The translations under genes were made by a program, and so were the position numbers. The notes under the pieces were generated by a model. That model worked only from the letters and a program-made list of their open reading frames with translations. It was not told the origin of the DNA and searched no databases. Source: Blastobasis lacticolella (taxonomy: Eukaryota; Arthropoda; Insecta; Lepidoptera; Blastobasidae). Taken from it: a stretch of 64,000 nucleotides of DNA. Of this stretch, positions 44,194 through 56,350 are shown piece by piece (within the stretch, counting starts at the first letter, position 1; each line of letters starts with the position of its first letter). The stretch lies in contig LR990041.1 in assembly GCA_905147135.1 (NCBI GenBank), positions 744,001 to 808,000 on the forward strand. The letters are read 5' to 3'.

Positions 44194-44465
44194 GACGACC
44201 TGAGTGATTCTGTTGGTTAACATGCCGGTCGCCACGCAGAGGTCCCGGGTTCGATTCCCAGCCGAGCAGAAATTGAAATTATGAATTTTAATTTCTATCA
44301 CGGATCTAGGTGTCGTATGTATAATAAGTATGTATTTAAAATAAAGAATAAAAAATTAATGTATATCAGTTTATCAGTTATGTAACACCCATAACACAAG
44401 CTTTGTTTACTTTGGGGCTAGATGGCGCTGTGTGAATTTATCCAAGCATATTATCATTATTATCT
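44194..44465 (+). repeat. SINE family F
   Basis: Head gacgacctgagtgattc, B-box-like ggttcgattccc, body to agatggcgctgtgtgaat. Confidence 0.8.
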
Positions 44466-45362
44466 CTCACGCGAACTTGTGAAGAGTGCATGAGCATATT
44501 CTGAGGTCCTGTCAGCAAAATTGCCATTCATTATGGCCCGATCCATCATTAATCACGCTTAGGGTAGAGGCTCTTTCATCGAACGCCATTTGTTTGCGTC
44601 ACATGTTGGGCGCCACAATCTGTTTGCCAGATGTTTTTTTCTGTTTTCTTTTGTGAAGTAGATACTAGCTAGCTGGATAAATGCACAGCGCATTCTCTTG
44701 TATCCTGTGGCTCAACACTACCTGCTGTAATATTCCTGTCTCAATTTCTGTAAAGGTGGCCTGGAAGAGATCGCTTGTAGCGAAAAGGCCGCCTTTGCTC
44801 ATGTGTTCCTTGTTACTGTAACGGTACTGTTATGTTTTATGAGCAAAAAAGTGTTTATCTAAAAGTGTGTATATTAATAATCATATTCATTTATTCTAGT
44901 AATGTACATACATCGTCATCATACAATCAGTTGCGAAAATTAATAACAATTAACAAAAGTTAATTTTCAATAATAAAAACAAACAATTAAATAATTAAGA
45001 TAACAGAATCCATCATAGTCAATAATAATATTATTAATAAAAAATAATAAAGTCATAGTTCAAATTCATTAATAAGCATCAATATAAATACAAAATGTCA
45101 TTAAATATTAAAAAAATATATAAATGTCAAATACATGAATTGGCAAAATAATTGGGGTTCCTTTGCCATACCTTATTGTAAGTCAGGAATGTATAATTAC
45201 AATTTAAATGAATGCCAGAGTCTTAAAGAATTTCAACAAAACATTTAATACCTAAGTAGAATAACAACAGAGGGGAAAGAACGGCATCACTATCAAGAAA
45301 TTCCTTCACACCTAGTATGCCTTTATACCTTTTTTTAATTACTAAACACTAACTAAGATTTC
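44466..45362. other. No gene; LINE 3' relics
   Basis: 44740-44830 has the block gtggcctggaagagatcg of a common LINE 3' UTR (also near 27945). 44870-45200 is very AT-rich. Confidence 0.5.
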
Positions 45363-45620
45363 GGCCGTGTGGTGTCCGGCAGAGTAGAATAGCACCAACC
45401 CCTTACGCTCGTGGGTGTCGTACAAGGCGACTAATGTTATCGAGGCAAAAGATCAAGAGTCTCCGTAGTCTGGAAAATGGGCAGCAGCATTTTCCATTGT
45501 TATATTTAAACACTGCGATCTCCAACCCGCCTGCCAAGCGTGGAGATTATGGCAATAACCTCCCCTTTCGTGGGAGAGGCGCTAAGTCCTGCAGTGGACT
45601 GTTACGGGCTGTGATGTGAT
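45363..45620 (+). repeat. SINE-like family A, full length
   Basis: ggccgtgtggtgtccggc through gtgggagaggcgctaagt to gggctgtgatgtgat. The best reference copy with 53734-53993. Confidence 0.9.
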
Positions 45621-45737
45621 ATTATGCCTTTTTTGTGAGCATCGCTTTCAATCGTCTAAAGAAGCCCTGCGCGGAATATTGGGCCGCCATTTCACCTGGG
45701 GGTAACAGATGCGGCCGATGTACGCTTAGGTCCTTTA

Positions 45738-45905
45738 AAATTCAAAATTTATTTATTGATTAGGACATTAAATATCTCTTTCAATCGTCAAAAAGGATAG
45801 GAAAGTAGGAAGGAAACACACAGTGACGCGCTGACCGCCCTATGGCCGTAGATAAACGTATCCCTCGCCAACCACGACCGAAACGCTATATTATATTATA
45901 TAGGT
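45738..45905 (-). repeat. LINE 3' UTR, family E, inverted
   Basis: attgattaggacattaaat, gaaagtaggaaggaaacac and ctatggccgtagat in reverse of 24160-24445. Confidence 0.75.
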
Positions 45906-45929
45906 ATATAAACTATGCGAATAGATAGA

Positions 45930-46200
45930 ATGATTCAAGAGGAAGGTTTATGAGTAAGAAAGAAGGTAGGAAGGGGTAAAGTAAGTGTACGCGAACGAAG
46001 TCGCGCCGGGTCTATTAGTAATATTATAAAGAGGAAATGTTTGTGAGTTTGTTTGTTAGGGGTGCGTAATCTCCGACACTACCGAACCAATTATAATAAT
46101 TTTTTAACTAATAGTAAAATTATTCCCGCCCGAGTGACATATACTTTTAATCCCGGATAAATAATAGGGTCGCGCGGGATAGTTAAATGTTGCAGTTAAG
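45930..46200 (+). repeat. Family K end and a second dispersed repeat
   Basis: gcgaacgaagtcgcgccggg, then ttgtgagtttgtttgtt, aatctccgacactaccg and gggtcgcgcgggata. The second block is a relative of the element that feeds the array at 52387. Confidence 0.55.
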
Positions 46201-46410
46201 GGGTTGCAAGTTACAAATGAAACACTTTTAACAGATTATTGGCGGTTTTGTATTTGCGGTTACAGTGATTACAGTTATCAGCTTGAAATTAAAATATTAA
46301 TTAAAAACATAAAATACATCTAACAACGTTTAACGTCAACTTTTTAAATTATGGGTTCCAACCCTACGTAGACCCTCTGTTGGTCACCACGCGAAGGTTC
46401 TAAAGGACGT

Positions 46411-46600
46411 TTCTCGCTCGTACGGTTCGGATGTGGAATGAGCTCCCAGCCACAGTGTTTCCTTTGGATTTTGACGTGGGATCGTTTCAGAGGTATATTA
46501 GAGGTCTCTTTAGAGGCGGGCAACTCATTGATAATTCCATTTTCCATCAGGTTGCCCGCTTTCCTGTTTGTCTGACGTATAACATAAAAAACCACGGTTT
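46411..46600 (+). pseudogene. LINE C-terminal fragment
   Basis: R-T-V-R-M-W-N-E-L-P-A-T-V-F-P-L, G-S-F-Q-R-Y-I-R-G-L-F-R-G-G-Q, then a 3' UTR with ctgacgtataacataaaaa. Confidence 0.7.
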
Positions 46601-46886
46601 TGATTATTATTGGCAAGACATTTCTATTGAGTTGTCACATTACAAATGTAGTGAACAACTACTAAAGTCATACCATAGTAAACCATACTAACAAGTCACG
46701 TTTTACAAAAACCTACTTATTTACACGCATTGTGTCTAAAAATCTCCAAATCAGCATTTCCAAATGCAAGATGAGAGACGAAAAGTTACCTAGCCTCAAT
46801 GACTGGCATGAAACCTTCTGACGTAACACGCCAGCATTACGAAACAAATTTTCGGAGTTTAGCACAATCCCGCGAACTCCTCTCGT

Positions 46887-47312
46887 TGCGTCACTAATAA
46901 CATTTGCGACATAACACCGGAATGGAACACTCTGAATCGGGAAAAGGTCATAGTTAACCAACGGGCGGGCTAGGGATGTGCTGTGGTGATGTCGATGGAT
47001 TGATGTCAATTGGGTATTTATTTACTGCATGTAATAGAAACAACTTCAACTTCATCTATACCAGGGATAGGCAAACTTTGTTTTTCGAGGGTAATTTTTT
47101 GTAACGGAAGTTACCGTCACTAATAACATTTGCGACATAACGCCGGAATGGAACACTGTGAATCGGGAAAAGGTCAAGGTTAACTAACGGGCGGGCGTTA
47201 GGGATGCGCTGTGGTGATGTCGTTGGATTGGTGTCGATTGGTCGATTTACTTCATGGAACAGAAACTACTTCATCCACCATCTATCCATCATACCAGGGA
47301 TAGGCTTTTTTC
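46887..47312. repeat. Direct tandem duplication, unit about 226 bp
   Basis: gtcactaataacatttgcg recurs 226 bases later, and the two units agree over caccggaatggaacact-like, gggaaaaggtca and accagggataggc blocks. No coding content. Confidence 0.75.
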
Positions 47313-48119
47313 TTCATAGGGTATTTTATGTCCTGGAAAAATAATTGGATATCGCAGGATAGTCGAGTGTTAAGTATCAGAGTATGAAACAGCCGGGGAA
47401 CCACTAGTAGTGGATAAAACCGAAACTTTTACCCGGTTTTTCTCCGGGCTAACAGGTCACACTTGCAGGTCAATCAGTTCGTCAAACAACAACGTCAAAG
47501 ATGTCAATCGATCGATATATTTTCCAATATCGGACCGTAGGTATTGGAGACCGACTTGAACTATAAAAAATGTGTCAAAAATGTTACTAATCCTGTGAAA
47601 TCATCGCAACCATAGCGAATTAGGTAAGATATTGTAAATATGAACTAAAATATTAATCAATGTTTTAAGAATTAATGGCTAGGTTTCTCCAAAATATTGA
47701 GAACATTTTACTCGTCACCAGCCTATACAAGTCCACTGCTGGGTCTGCAGGACAAAGGCCTCTCCCAATGAGCGCCACTCATATTATGATAGACACACAT
47801 TACAAAGGTTATATCACAAATAGCGATAAAGTGTTGCCATCACTAGCGGGCGCGCTTCTCCGAAGCGTGGCGGGCCGGGCCGAACGGCGTCACGGGTCAG
47901 GACATTTGTTTACTACCTATACTTTTATCTTTTTGTTCTATCTTAATACATTTACTTACCTATTTTCTTATTAACTTGGTTTTTTCTACACCGGTGGTAG
48001 GACTCAGGTCAAACTTGAGGAATCCGCCAGGAGTTGAACCGATCTGGCTGTTATTGTTCGCTGCCAAACATTGCGTGTAGGTTCATTTGTGTGACTATTT
48101 TTAAGCCCCTAAGAAAAAT
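47313..48119. other. No gene; LINE relic
   Basis: 47700-47775 (ccagcctatacaagtcc, aaggcctctcccaatg) is a common LINE 3' piece. Nothing else recognised. Confidence 0.5.
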
Positions 48120-48420
48120 AGGGGTGTTATGAAAAGATTGACGTGTGTGTCTGTGACTCTGTGGCTTTGTGCATAGGTTTTAAAACTTTCGTGGTTATTC
48201 ACTACACTTTCATCGCACATGTTATTGGGTTTATTACCCGTTTGTTGTTCTGTCTGCGGTACAGTAGCCCCCAAACGGATGGACTGATTTCGATGCGTTT
48301 TTTTAGTTTGAAAGCCAGTTCAATCGAGATGGTTCTTACATCGGTTCAATAGTTTACGAAATATTAAAGTTTATGTGTACTTGGTTGGGGGTTACCTGAC
48401 ATTTTCAGTCGGTTCTACAC
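48120..48420 (+). repeat. Dispersed repeat family G
   Basis: gtgtgtgtctgtgactctg, gactgatttcgatgcg, tttgaaagccagt and tacttggttgggggtta, as at 25541. It includes ctttcgtggttattcac, shared with the foldback at 29602. Confidence 0.6.
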
Positions 48421-48754
48421 TAACCAGTTGCCTTGTTTGTTCATTACACACAAATAACAAAAAGTAAAACAAAACATATTCGCGACCCATAAGCGAGATA
48501 ATTAGAATTCCAAAATTTAACAAAGTTTTTTCTTCGCTGCTGTTTGGGGATATTTTTAATTACATTTGCGGCCATAAAAGCTCCCTTGCGCGAGGGAAGT
48601 TGGTGTACCTGGTCCCGTTGTCCATATTTAACTTTATTTATTTTATTTAGGATCTTGATGCAACTCGATTTGCTTTGTCATACGACTTATGACTTTTTAT
48701 GAAGTTATACGCAATAAATGATCATTCGCAAACAAAAAGTAGCAAAATTTGATA

Positions 48755-48985
48755 AATAAATGAATATGCTTGGACAATTTCACACAGCGCCATCTAGACC
48801 CAAAGTAAGCAAAGCTTGTGTTATGGGTGTTAGATAACTGATAGTGCTATATTATACATATTACATACCACACCCAGACCCTTAACAGAAATTAAAATTT
48901 TGAATTTCAATTTCTGCTCGGTCGGGAATCGAACCCAGGACCTCTGCGTGGCGACCGGCAACTAACTGAACCATTTAGGTCGTCA
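48755..48985 (-). repeat. SINE family F
   Basis: Reverse order from the ATTT-like tail, cacacagcgccatctag, to the head ttaggtcgtc. Confidence 0.8.
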
Positions 48986-48989
48986 GATA

Positions 48990-49508
48990 GCAACAAAATT
49001 ATAGTAGCAATTTAGACCAGCAAGCGTTATTCTCAAATTTTTTATTTAGCTATGCGACACGAGAATTACTGGAGTTGGTCTTGAAACCTTAAAATGTAGT
49101 TTTTCTATTATTGCAATCGAATGAGGATCAGTCACGATTTTTGTTTAGTGACTTTTCCATTACCTTCTGATACTGTGAAGAAATTTGCACGATATCTCTT
49201 AAACCAGAGAAGATAATATTATATGTGCACCTGGGAGCACAACACTGTGATTTTGGCATGTCTGATGTCGTCATTCGATACCCAGGTAAACCTCACGTCA
49301 CACGTACTAAAGCACATATCTCAATGCGCTTGACATTGCCCTCAAACCCGTATTACTTAGGCATTTCACAAATGCTTTCACTATGTTTCATAGCTATGAA
49401 AATAGGTTCCGATTTTACCAACAAATCTGTAAAACTCTACGATATGATTGATCCTCATTGAATTGCTTATGTTCTAGCATAGGATATTATAGCTATGTAC
49501 TGGTCTGA
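48990..49508. other. No gene seen
   Basis: The 78-codon plus frame at 49225-49461 has no recognisable motif. Confidence 0.45.
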
Positions 49509-49667
49509 GGGCCTATCGGCTATCTCAATGGACAACTGAATTTGACATAAAAAAATCGGACACTACTCTAATTTGGTAGACGCTATTGCCAGTTTTCAAC
49601 GTAGATGACGTGGTGTAGAATTATCTAGTGTCAAATACAGTTGTCAACTGAGTTAGCCAATAGCCCC
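49509..49667 (+). mobile_element. MITE family L, copy 2
   Basis: Inverted ends ggcctatcggctatctc and gttagccaatagcc; inner gacaactgaatttgac pairs with gtcaaatacagttgtc. Confidence 0.75.
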
Positions 49668-49829
49668 GCTGGTCTGAATAACTCAGCACATCAAAGTACC
49701 CACACTCGGAGACGGGGACGGTCCAAGGCATAGGTCCAAAGTCTAAACAGGGTAGGTTGAGATGCCGTCTTCTGTGTACTGTATACTGTGTACCTGTACC
49801 CCTTTTTTTTAAATTTTAAAATATTAATA

Positions 49830-50009
49830 ACGACACTTCATATGTGTGGGAGCCAATGAACGACGCGTGTTCCTACGTTTGAATCTCACCGGCAACTGAA
49901 TGACCAATTACAACGGCATTTGTATATGTATTGCGTCCATATTTTAAACTTGCTTGTGTGCGTTAATGCGATAGTGGGGCGCGTCATTTTAGATTAGACG
50001 AGCTCTACC
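49830..50009 (-). repeat. 190-bp dispersed repeat, inverted copy
   Basis: Reverse complement of 6248-6433 with few changes. Confidence 0.8.
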
Positions 50010-50059
50010 TCAAAGGCCGGCTCCACATTGGCTCGCCTTAGTTTGCAGATGGACGAGGG

Positions 50060-50190
50060 TGGTCAGGTTTTTAACGCCCCAACAAAAAAGAGAGGATGTG
50101 TGTCTGTGGGTCTCTGTATATGTGGAGGCGTGTGCCTGTAGCATTGTAGCTCCCGAACGGATGGACCGATTCGGATGCGGTTTTCTCTGG
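50060..50190 (+). repeat. Family G, partial
   Basis: gtgtgtctgtgggtctctg, gtagcattgtagctcccg, gatggaccgattcggatg. Confidence 0.6.
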
Positions 50191-50792
50191 TTTTCTCTAT
50201 TTGTTAGCCTTAGAAAATATTTGAGTAATTATATATCCGAAAACATTAAAAACCTGTTGATATGAATGAATTAATGAAAATCTATTATAAACAGGACACC
50301 ACAATACAACATTCACATAAACAGGATGATGTGTGCGTTGGATGAATAAATACTCGAATGTCGAGCAACGTTGAATTTACAACAATTTTGCGTTGGTGGG
50401 TGAAAAAGAGCATTTCGTACAAATTTGATAGCGAAAAAACAATCTGGTACCTACCAGGGGCCTGTTAACGAGCGCAACCGTTTTCATATTCATAGCTTTC
50501 CCGCGCTTGCTTCATCCCGCACTTTTATTCCGGACTGTGTAAAGAGGATCAAACGGTATCTATCTTTGGTATACAGTCTATACCTACACTCGGAATATTC
50601 GCAATTAATCTTTGTAATAACCTAACATAGTCTTTATGACAATGTATGTTCAACAGTCTGTTACTGTTAAAATCACACACTATCGGAACCCGCCTTATCG
50701 CTGCACCAAATAGCTAATATGGTTAGTCATCGTTGTGTTGGTAATTTTTTATGTCAATGACGCTTTGATTGACTTTATTTAGTAACACCCGT
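50191..50792. other. No gene seen
   Basis: No coding or repeat signal recognised. Confidence 0.45.
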
Positions 50793-51216
50793 AATGAGGA
50801 GTTTTCCAGTAGGTATTGATAGTTGGTTTCAAAAAGCATCAATAGATGGCGCTCCTACAATTTTGGTAATCTTTTTTTAAACTATATGATGGTGGCAGTG
50901 TTTTCATGCAGACAACTAATACTAAACTTAAAAATAAAATGTTTATTCATATAAACATAACTGTTAAAGATTGAACGAAATGTAAATAGAAATACATATT
51001 TATAAAAGTTGGCACCATGTTCCATTATTCTTACAACGTCTAAAATGCTTGAAAACTATTGACAAATACAATATTATCCAATATAACGTACCCAGTGTTT
51101 ATATCCTGTTTGCTAAGAACCTATTTCAAGCGATTTTCAATTACCAAAATTGTCGGGGCGCCATCTAGTGAGTGGTTAGGAATGCTTTAAATACCTATTG
51201 GAAAACTGCTCATTGA
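50793..51216. mobile_element. MITE family P, copy 2
   Basis: Inverted relative to 28715-29135 and colinear throughout, including agatggcgctcc and tggcggtag-type inner blocks. Ends aatgaggagttttccag and tggaaaactgctcattga. Confidence 0.8.
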
Positions 51217-51904
51217 AGCACACGACTTTCGTTCGAGTTTTCCTTATAGTCCTTGTTTATTCAAGTCACGGCTTATTCAATTTTATTTCAAATACACCAT
51301 TTAGTTTATGTTTGAAATTAGCATAAGTATGTGAGATTAATGTGACTATTCAAATCGTATTAAATTTGAACGGTGCTGATGTATGTATAATATACCCCAT
51401 CTATACTGCCGCGGGGTCTTCAAAAGTCGCTTCCATTAAATGTATACCTATTTTATAAAACATATGCCTATTGTAGTCGGTGTAGGGGCTGTGCTGTAGC
51501 TGTGATCGAAATAGGCAGGTCTCAAACGAAATACAAGTAGGCATTCAAGTTAAACTAGATATGGCATAATTCAATGTCGATTTTAAAACCTGTAAGCTCC
51601 ATATTCATGCTTATTATAGTTTTATTTTCATGCATAGACATTCTTATATCCAAGGCTATATCTACTAATAGTAATAATAACGTCCCAACTTCTCTTCGCG
51701 GCCATCTGAAGAGGTTGGGACTGCTAGGTGAAAGCAAGGCTCCAGCGAAGGGTCTTGCTGGATAACGCGAGGAATGTCCACTGATTCCTCTCTCTCTCTC
51801 TCTCACCTGCCCTGACCCTCGGCCGTTTAGTCTCCTCTGCCAAGGGGCATCCCCCTTGGATGGGAAGGAAAGCAATTTTTCTCTCATAATAATATTAATA
51901 ATGA
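51217..51904. other. No gene seen
   Basis: A 110-codon minus frame (51555-51887) crosses a (CT)n tract and lacks motifs; the opposite strand is also open. Confidence 0.4.
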
Positions 51905-51995
51905 TATATTACATACATACATAAAGCTCACACCTCTGTTCCACAAGTGTGGTACGTAGGCAGAGACTATGGACCGACACTTTGCTTTGCCCAGA
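51905..51995 (-). pseudogene. RTE-like LINE 3' terminus
   Basis: acatacataaagctcac, ggtacgtaggcagag and ggaccgacactttgc are the reverse of the end of 17690-18071. Confidence 0.7.
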
Positions 51996-52194
51996 TGTAT
52001 ACTAGGTTTAGGTTTAGGATAATGGGCTCCTGTTTCCGCACTTGAACTCTAACTTGGTCCTTTGTACGTAGTTAAGGCGTGCTAATTTAGCCAGCCCAGC
52101 TCCCTCCAGAAGTCCAGCAGTCTCTTCGGACGCTCGCAGATCTCTCGGAGGGACCCCGTTCCTAATGTGATTTTTACCCTGATGTATACTATTA

Positions 52195-52386
52195 TTGTAA
52201 AGAGGAGAATGTATGTTTGTGAGTTTGTATGTTGGGGGTAATCTCCGAAACCACGTCGCCGATTTTGAAAATTCATCATTAATAGCAAGCTACATTATTA
52301 CCTAGTGACATAGGCTACTTTTCATCCCGGAAATATAGAATAGAATAGAGATCCGAATGCGCGCGGGTCAAAACCGCGTGGGACTG
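52195..52386 (+). repeat. Dispersed repeat leading into the 64-bp array
   Basis: tgtttgtgagtttgtatg, gggtaatctccgaaacca and cctagtgacataggcta, ending in the first, diverged array-like unit (52315-52386, with a duplicated agaat). Relatives near 46030 and 32720. Confidence 0.65.
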
Positions 52387-52966
52387 TTATTCCATCCCGG
52401 AAATATAGAATAGATTCCAAATGCGCGCGAGTCAAAACCGCGGGGGACTGTTATTCCATCCCGGAAATATAGAATAGATTCCAAATGCGCGCGAGTCAAA
52501 ACCGCGGGGGACTGTTATTCCATCCCGGAAATATAGAATAGATTCCAAATGCGCGCGAGTCAAAACCGCGGGGGACTGTTATTCCATCCCGGAAATATAG
52601 AATAGATTCCAAATGCGCGCGAGTCAAAACCGCGGGGGACTGTTATTCCATCCCGGAAATATAGAATAGATTCCAAATGCGCGCGAGTCAAAACCGCGGG
52701 GGACTGTTATTCCATCCCGGAAATATAGAATAGATTCCAAATGCGCGCGAGTCAAAACCGCGGGGGACTGTTATTCCATCCCGGAAATATAGAATAGATT
52801 CCAAATGCGCGCGAGTCAAAACCGCGGGGGACTGTTATTCCATCCCGGAAATATAGAATAGATTCCAAATGCGCGCGAGTCAAAACCGCGGGGGACTGTT
52901 ATTCCATCCCGGAAATATAGAATAGATTCCAAATGCGCGCGGGTCAAAACCGCGGGGGACTGTTAT
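52387..52966. repeat. 64-bp tandem array, nine units
   Basis: Units start (ttattccatcccgg) at 52387, 52451, 52515, 52579, 52643, 52707, 52771, 52835 and 52899. They are almost identical; the last has a gggtca variant shared with the first diverged unit. The unit matches the end of the repeat just upstream. Confidence 0.95.
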
Positions 52967-53283
52967 TCATTATCGGCACACATCAAATTGAACCAGACAA
53001 CGATTGCTGCAAACGTTAAAATCGAATTGCCTGTTTGAAAGTTACCCCGTACTAAATAATGTTTAGCCGTGTCTACGAACGGTAATAGGTACCTGATCTC
53101 CGATTGTAGTGAATAAAACATATTGAATCGTACAGATTCCGGCTGAATCCCAGGCGGGTCGACAACCCTAGTTAGGGATGATGTAGGGCGTACGCCGGGG
53201 GTGCTTTTCACTGAATTGTGTTCTGGGATAAAGAAGGGGATTTCTCTAAAATAATCCCTGAGACGCGAGCGTGGGTGTGAAAA

Positions 53284-53542
53284 CTAAATAAATAAATAAA
53301 TTATCGTGGACAAATTCACACAGCGCCATCTAGCCCCAAACTAAGCAAAGCTTGTACTATGGGTGCTAGATAACTGATAAAATACTTATATACTTTAAAA
53401 TACATACTCATTATACATAGAACACCCAGACCCGAAACAGAAATTAAAATTCATCATTTCAATTTCTGCGCGGCCGGGAATCGAACCCGGGACCTCTTGC
53501 GTGGCAGACTGGCATGTTGACCACTGAACCACTCAGGTCGTC
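53284..53542 (-). repeat. SINE family F, best copy
   Basis: Read in reverse: head gacgacctgagtggttcag, then tctgccacgcaagag, B box gggttcgattcccgg, body to gcgccatctag-complement and an (ATTT)n tail. Head blocks match tRNA-Gly (anticodon GCC in CTGCCACGC). Confidence 0.85.
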
Positions 53543-53733
53543 TATATGTCGTATGTATGTAGGCATTCAAGTTTATTTTTTTATGGAATTTTCTGTAACA
53601 GTAAGGTGGCAAACAAGCTTTCGGTCTGCCTAATTGTAAGTAGCAAATTGTATAGCAAAATAGAGTATAACATATACATGTATTTTTATGTATCTTTTTG
53701 AGATCATACTGCATTATGTATTAGTATAGTATT

Positions 53734-53993
53734 GGCCGTGTGGTGTCCGGCAGAGTAGAATAGCACCAACCCCTAACACTCGTGGGTGTCGTACAAGGCG
53801 ACTAATGTTTTCGAGGCAAACGATTTAGAGTCTCCGTAGTCTGGAAAATGGGCAGCAGCATTTTCCATTGTTATATTTAAACACTGCGATCTCCAACCCG
53901 CCTGCCAAGCGTGGAGATTATGGCAAAAATCTCCCCTTTCGTGAGAAAGGCCCTAAGTCCTGCAGTGGACAGTTATGGGCTGTGATGATGATG
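53734..53993 (+). repeat. SINE-like family A, full length
   Basis: Whole consensus with tail gtgatgatgatgac. Confidence 0.9.
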
Positions 53994-54034
53994 ACTGCAT
54001 TATGTATCACTTTTCTGTTCTAATGGAATGTATG

Positions 54035-54265
54035 GCAGGAGTGGATGGATATTGATTTAATGGTCGGAAGGGAAAGGCGGAGACGTTGTATCACGATCAA
54101 ATCGATGATATCTCGGAAAAGATCAGGTCAAGCAAGAGTACCATAAACCGACGTTCATGTATGAAAATGTAGATGAATATGGAAGAAGCGAGAGAGATTT
54201 ATCAGAACCGTAGCAAGTGGTACCTTGTAGTCTCTGAATACTCCTAAGAGAGAAAGGCGTGACGT
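54035..54265 (+). pseudogene. RTE-like LINE C-terminal fragment
   Basis: In shifting frames: Y-H-D-Q-I-D-D-I-S, N-R-R-S-C-M-K-M, E-E-A-R-E-I-Y-Q-N-R-S-K-W-Y, ending at gtatgtatgtatgg. Confidence 0.7.
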
Positions 54266-54371
54266 ATGTATGTATGGACTTATGTTCCTATCTGCAAATA
54301 AGTAACCATGAAATAGGAAAAGAGTACCCACTAGGGTTTTCGGTCCCGGCAATTAAATCGATTTCTGAACC

Positions 54372-54530
54372 GTTTAGTCTCAAAATGTCCCAGTTGCAAA
54401 ATGTCCACTGGTAAAAAAATGTCCAGGTCGCAAAATGTCCAAGTTGCAAAATGTCCAGGTTGCATAATGTCCAAGTTGTAAAATGTCCAGGTTGCAAAAT
54501 GTCCAGGTCGCATAATGTCCACATTGTAAA
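54372..54530. repeat. 16-bp minisatellite
   Basis: About ten units of gtccaggttgcaaaat with small variants (gtcgc, gcataat). Sixteen is not a multiple of three, so every frame reads a similar W-T-F-C/L-D-I peptide; the open minus frames here are artefacts. Confidence 0.9.
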
Positions 54531-54539
54531 ATAAGGAAT

Positions 54540-55790
54540 AATTTTATGAACCATTCAAGAATTATATTTCTTTGCAAAAACGCCTTTAAGTAATGATCGA
54601 GCAAAACTTATTTCAACACATTTTGCCCCGACATTTCCGAAAGACAAAAAGGCCAAAAGTCTAGAATCTAGGCCATTGAATGGAAGTCGGAAGAAATAAG
54701 TAACGGCATCGGTCGTGTTTTGAGGTTTTGTCATTTGTTTTTGTTCACTGGTTAGAGTTCTTTTTTTCTTTTTTCTCTTGTTGGCTTTCCGATCGCTCTT
54801 TAAACGCAATAATTTTCTTGAAAGCTTGTTTTTCTAGCAAGGCTTCGTAAATTTAATGAGTCTAAAAATCCTTACTTTTCTATTGGTACTAAAACTTTGA
54901 TTTATTTGATCAAAGTTTTTGATGAAAAATTAAAACTTATAGTACTATCTGATCTTAAACTTATCTGAACTATAAGCTTGAGATCCGTTCCTCCGATCTC
55001 AGATAGAACTTGATTTTTATTATTAGTTTTAGAAACAATTATTATTTGTTATAAAAAGTTATATTTTGTTAAACTTATTGATTTTGATATGAATATAAAG
55101 AAACATACAATTTATATGGGAGCGTAATTTGTATATAGGTTATTTCCTTTACACGGGAATATAAAAAAATATTGCCGATTCCCGGAAATGAAAAACAGCC
55201 GGGCTCGCGGCTTTCTCTGCATTGTATGGTTCCAAATGACTGAGAGACGTCTAGCTGTGTATCAGGACGTCTCCCGTCCTGACAGACCCAGCATAGCTTA
55301 GGTTTCCGCCGGTACACCACAGCGCAAACAACTAATGAGGTTCTATTGTGTATGGATACACAAAGCGGTTATAGTTAGTGGCATTCTCGGGCAATCCCAC
55401 ATATCCACGTCACAGCCCCGGGCGGCATCTTTCGAACACTGCCCCCTCTTTAAAAAGATAACACGAACCCGCCTTCCTTCCTTTGGACAATGGCATGGTA
55501 TCGTTCAAGACGTCAAATCAAATCAAATCAAAATATTTTTATTCATGTTAGGTTTACACAAACACTTATGAACGTCAATTGAAAAAAATGCTTTGCGCTC
55601 GATCCGGCAACGGTTTGTTTGACTCATTACTGTTTCGGTCAGTCAGTATGGTACGGAAGTAAATGGCGCGTATTTCTAATGGCGTAGTTGTCAGAGCTTT
55701 TAAAAAAAAAGATCTGACCGGTCGTCACTGTCACTATGACAATTGACTTTACCGCCCGGATCCACGTTGCCGTGCCGCGCGCACGTATAT
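54540..55790. other. No gene; small hairpin and LINE tail
   Basis: 54893-54919 is a 10-base hairpin (aaactttgat / atcaaagttt). 55510-55560 (caaatcaaatcaaaata, then tttttattcat) is an inverted LINE 3' tail. No gene recognised. Confidence 0.5.
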
Positions 55791-56250
55791 AAAGCGTTAC
55801 ACGTTACGTTACACGCAATGCGATAGACGCAGATCATTTCAAATCAGATAATATAATGATATACCATTGTTTTACGCGGTTAACGCAGCGACAAGCGCAG
55901 CGTGAGACGCAATGCGTCACACGCACATATAAAAATATTTTATCTTCATAGTTTATACAAGGAGTATCCTTGTTTATTGCGTGAAACGTGTCCGTTCAAC
56001 GAACGCGTTCATTCATGCGAACGGAGCGTCAAACGCATAAAACAATATTGCACTATGTAGCTCACACGTAGATAAAATGACAATGCGCTCGCAGCAGCGT
56101 TTAGCGCATGCGTTTGTCGTAAAAAAAGGGTGCCTTGTTTTGGAACGCAGACGCGGTAGACGCATGCGTTGATCGCATTCGTCTGACGCTGCGATCTGCG
56201 CATAAAACAACCGCGCGCTTTAGAGGTCGCTTTTGGGACGTGCAACGCGT
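55791..56250. other. ACGC/GCGT-rich stretch
   Basis: Dozens of acgc, aacgca, gacgca and gcatgcg words on both strands in about 450 bases, unlike flanking AT-rich DNA. No protein-like frame. This may be the subterminal binding-site zone of a DNA transposon or a diverged satellite. Confidence 0.45.
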
Positions 56251-56350
56251 TGGTAGCCGCTGGTGTTGCTTATGTCCATAGGCGGCGGTGACCACGCACC
56301 ACGGTGGCCCGCTTGCCTGTTTATCTGCCGGACCTATAACATAAAAAAAG
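56245..56350 (+). repeat. LINE 3' UTR relic
   Basis: ttgcttatgtccataggcgg, gtggcccgcttgcctgttt and gacctataacataaaaaaa. Confidence 0.65.

Noticed and set aside
51555..51887. 110-codon minus-strand gene
   Set aside because: Crosses a (CT)n tract, has no motif, and the other strand is also open.
52387..52966. CRISPR array
   Set aside because: Units are contiguous 64-mers without unique spacers, in eukaryotic repeat DNA.
54288..54604. Minus-strand proteins rich in W-T-F-C repeats
   Set aside because: They arise from a 16-bp tandem repeat that is open in every frame.
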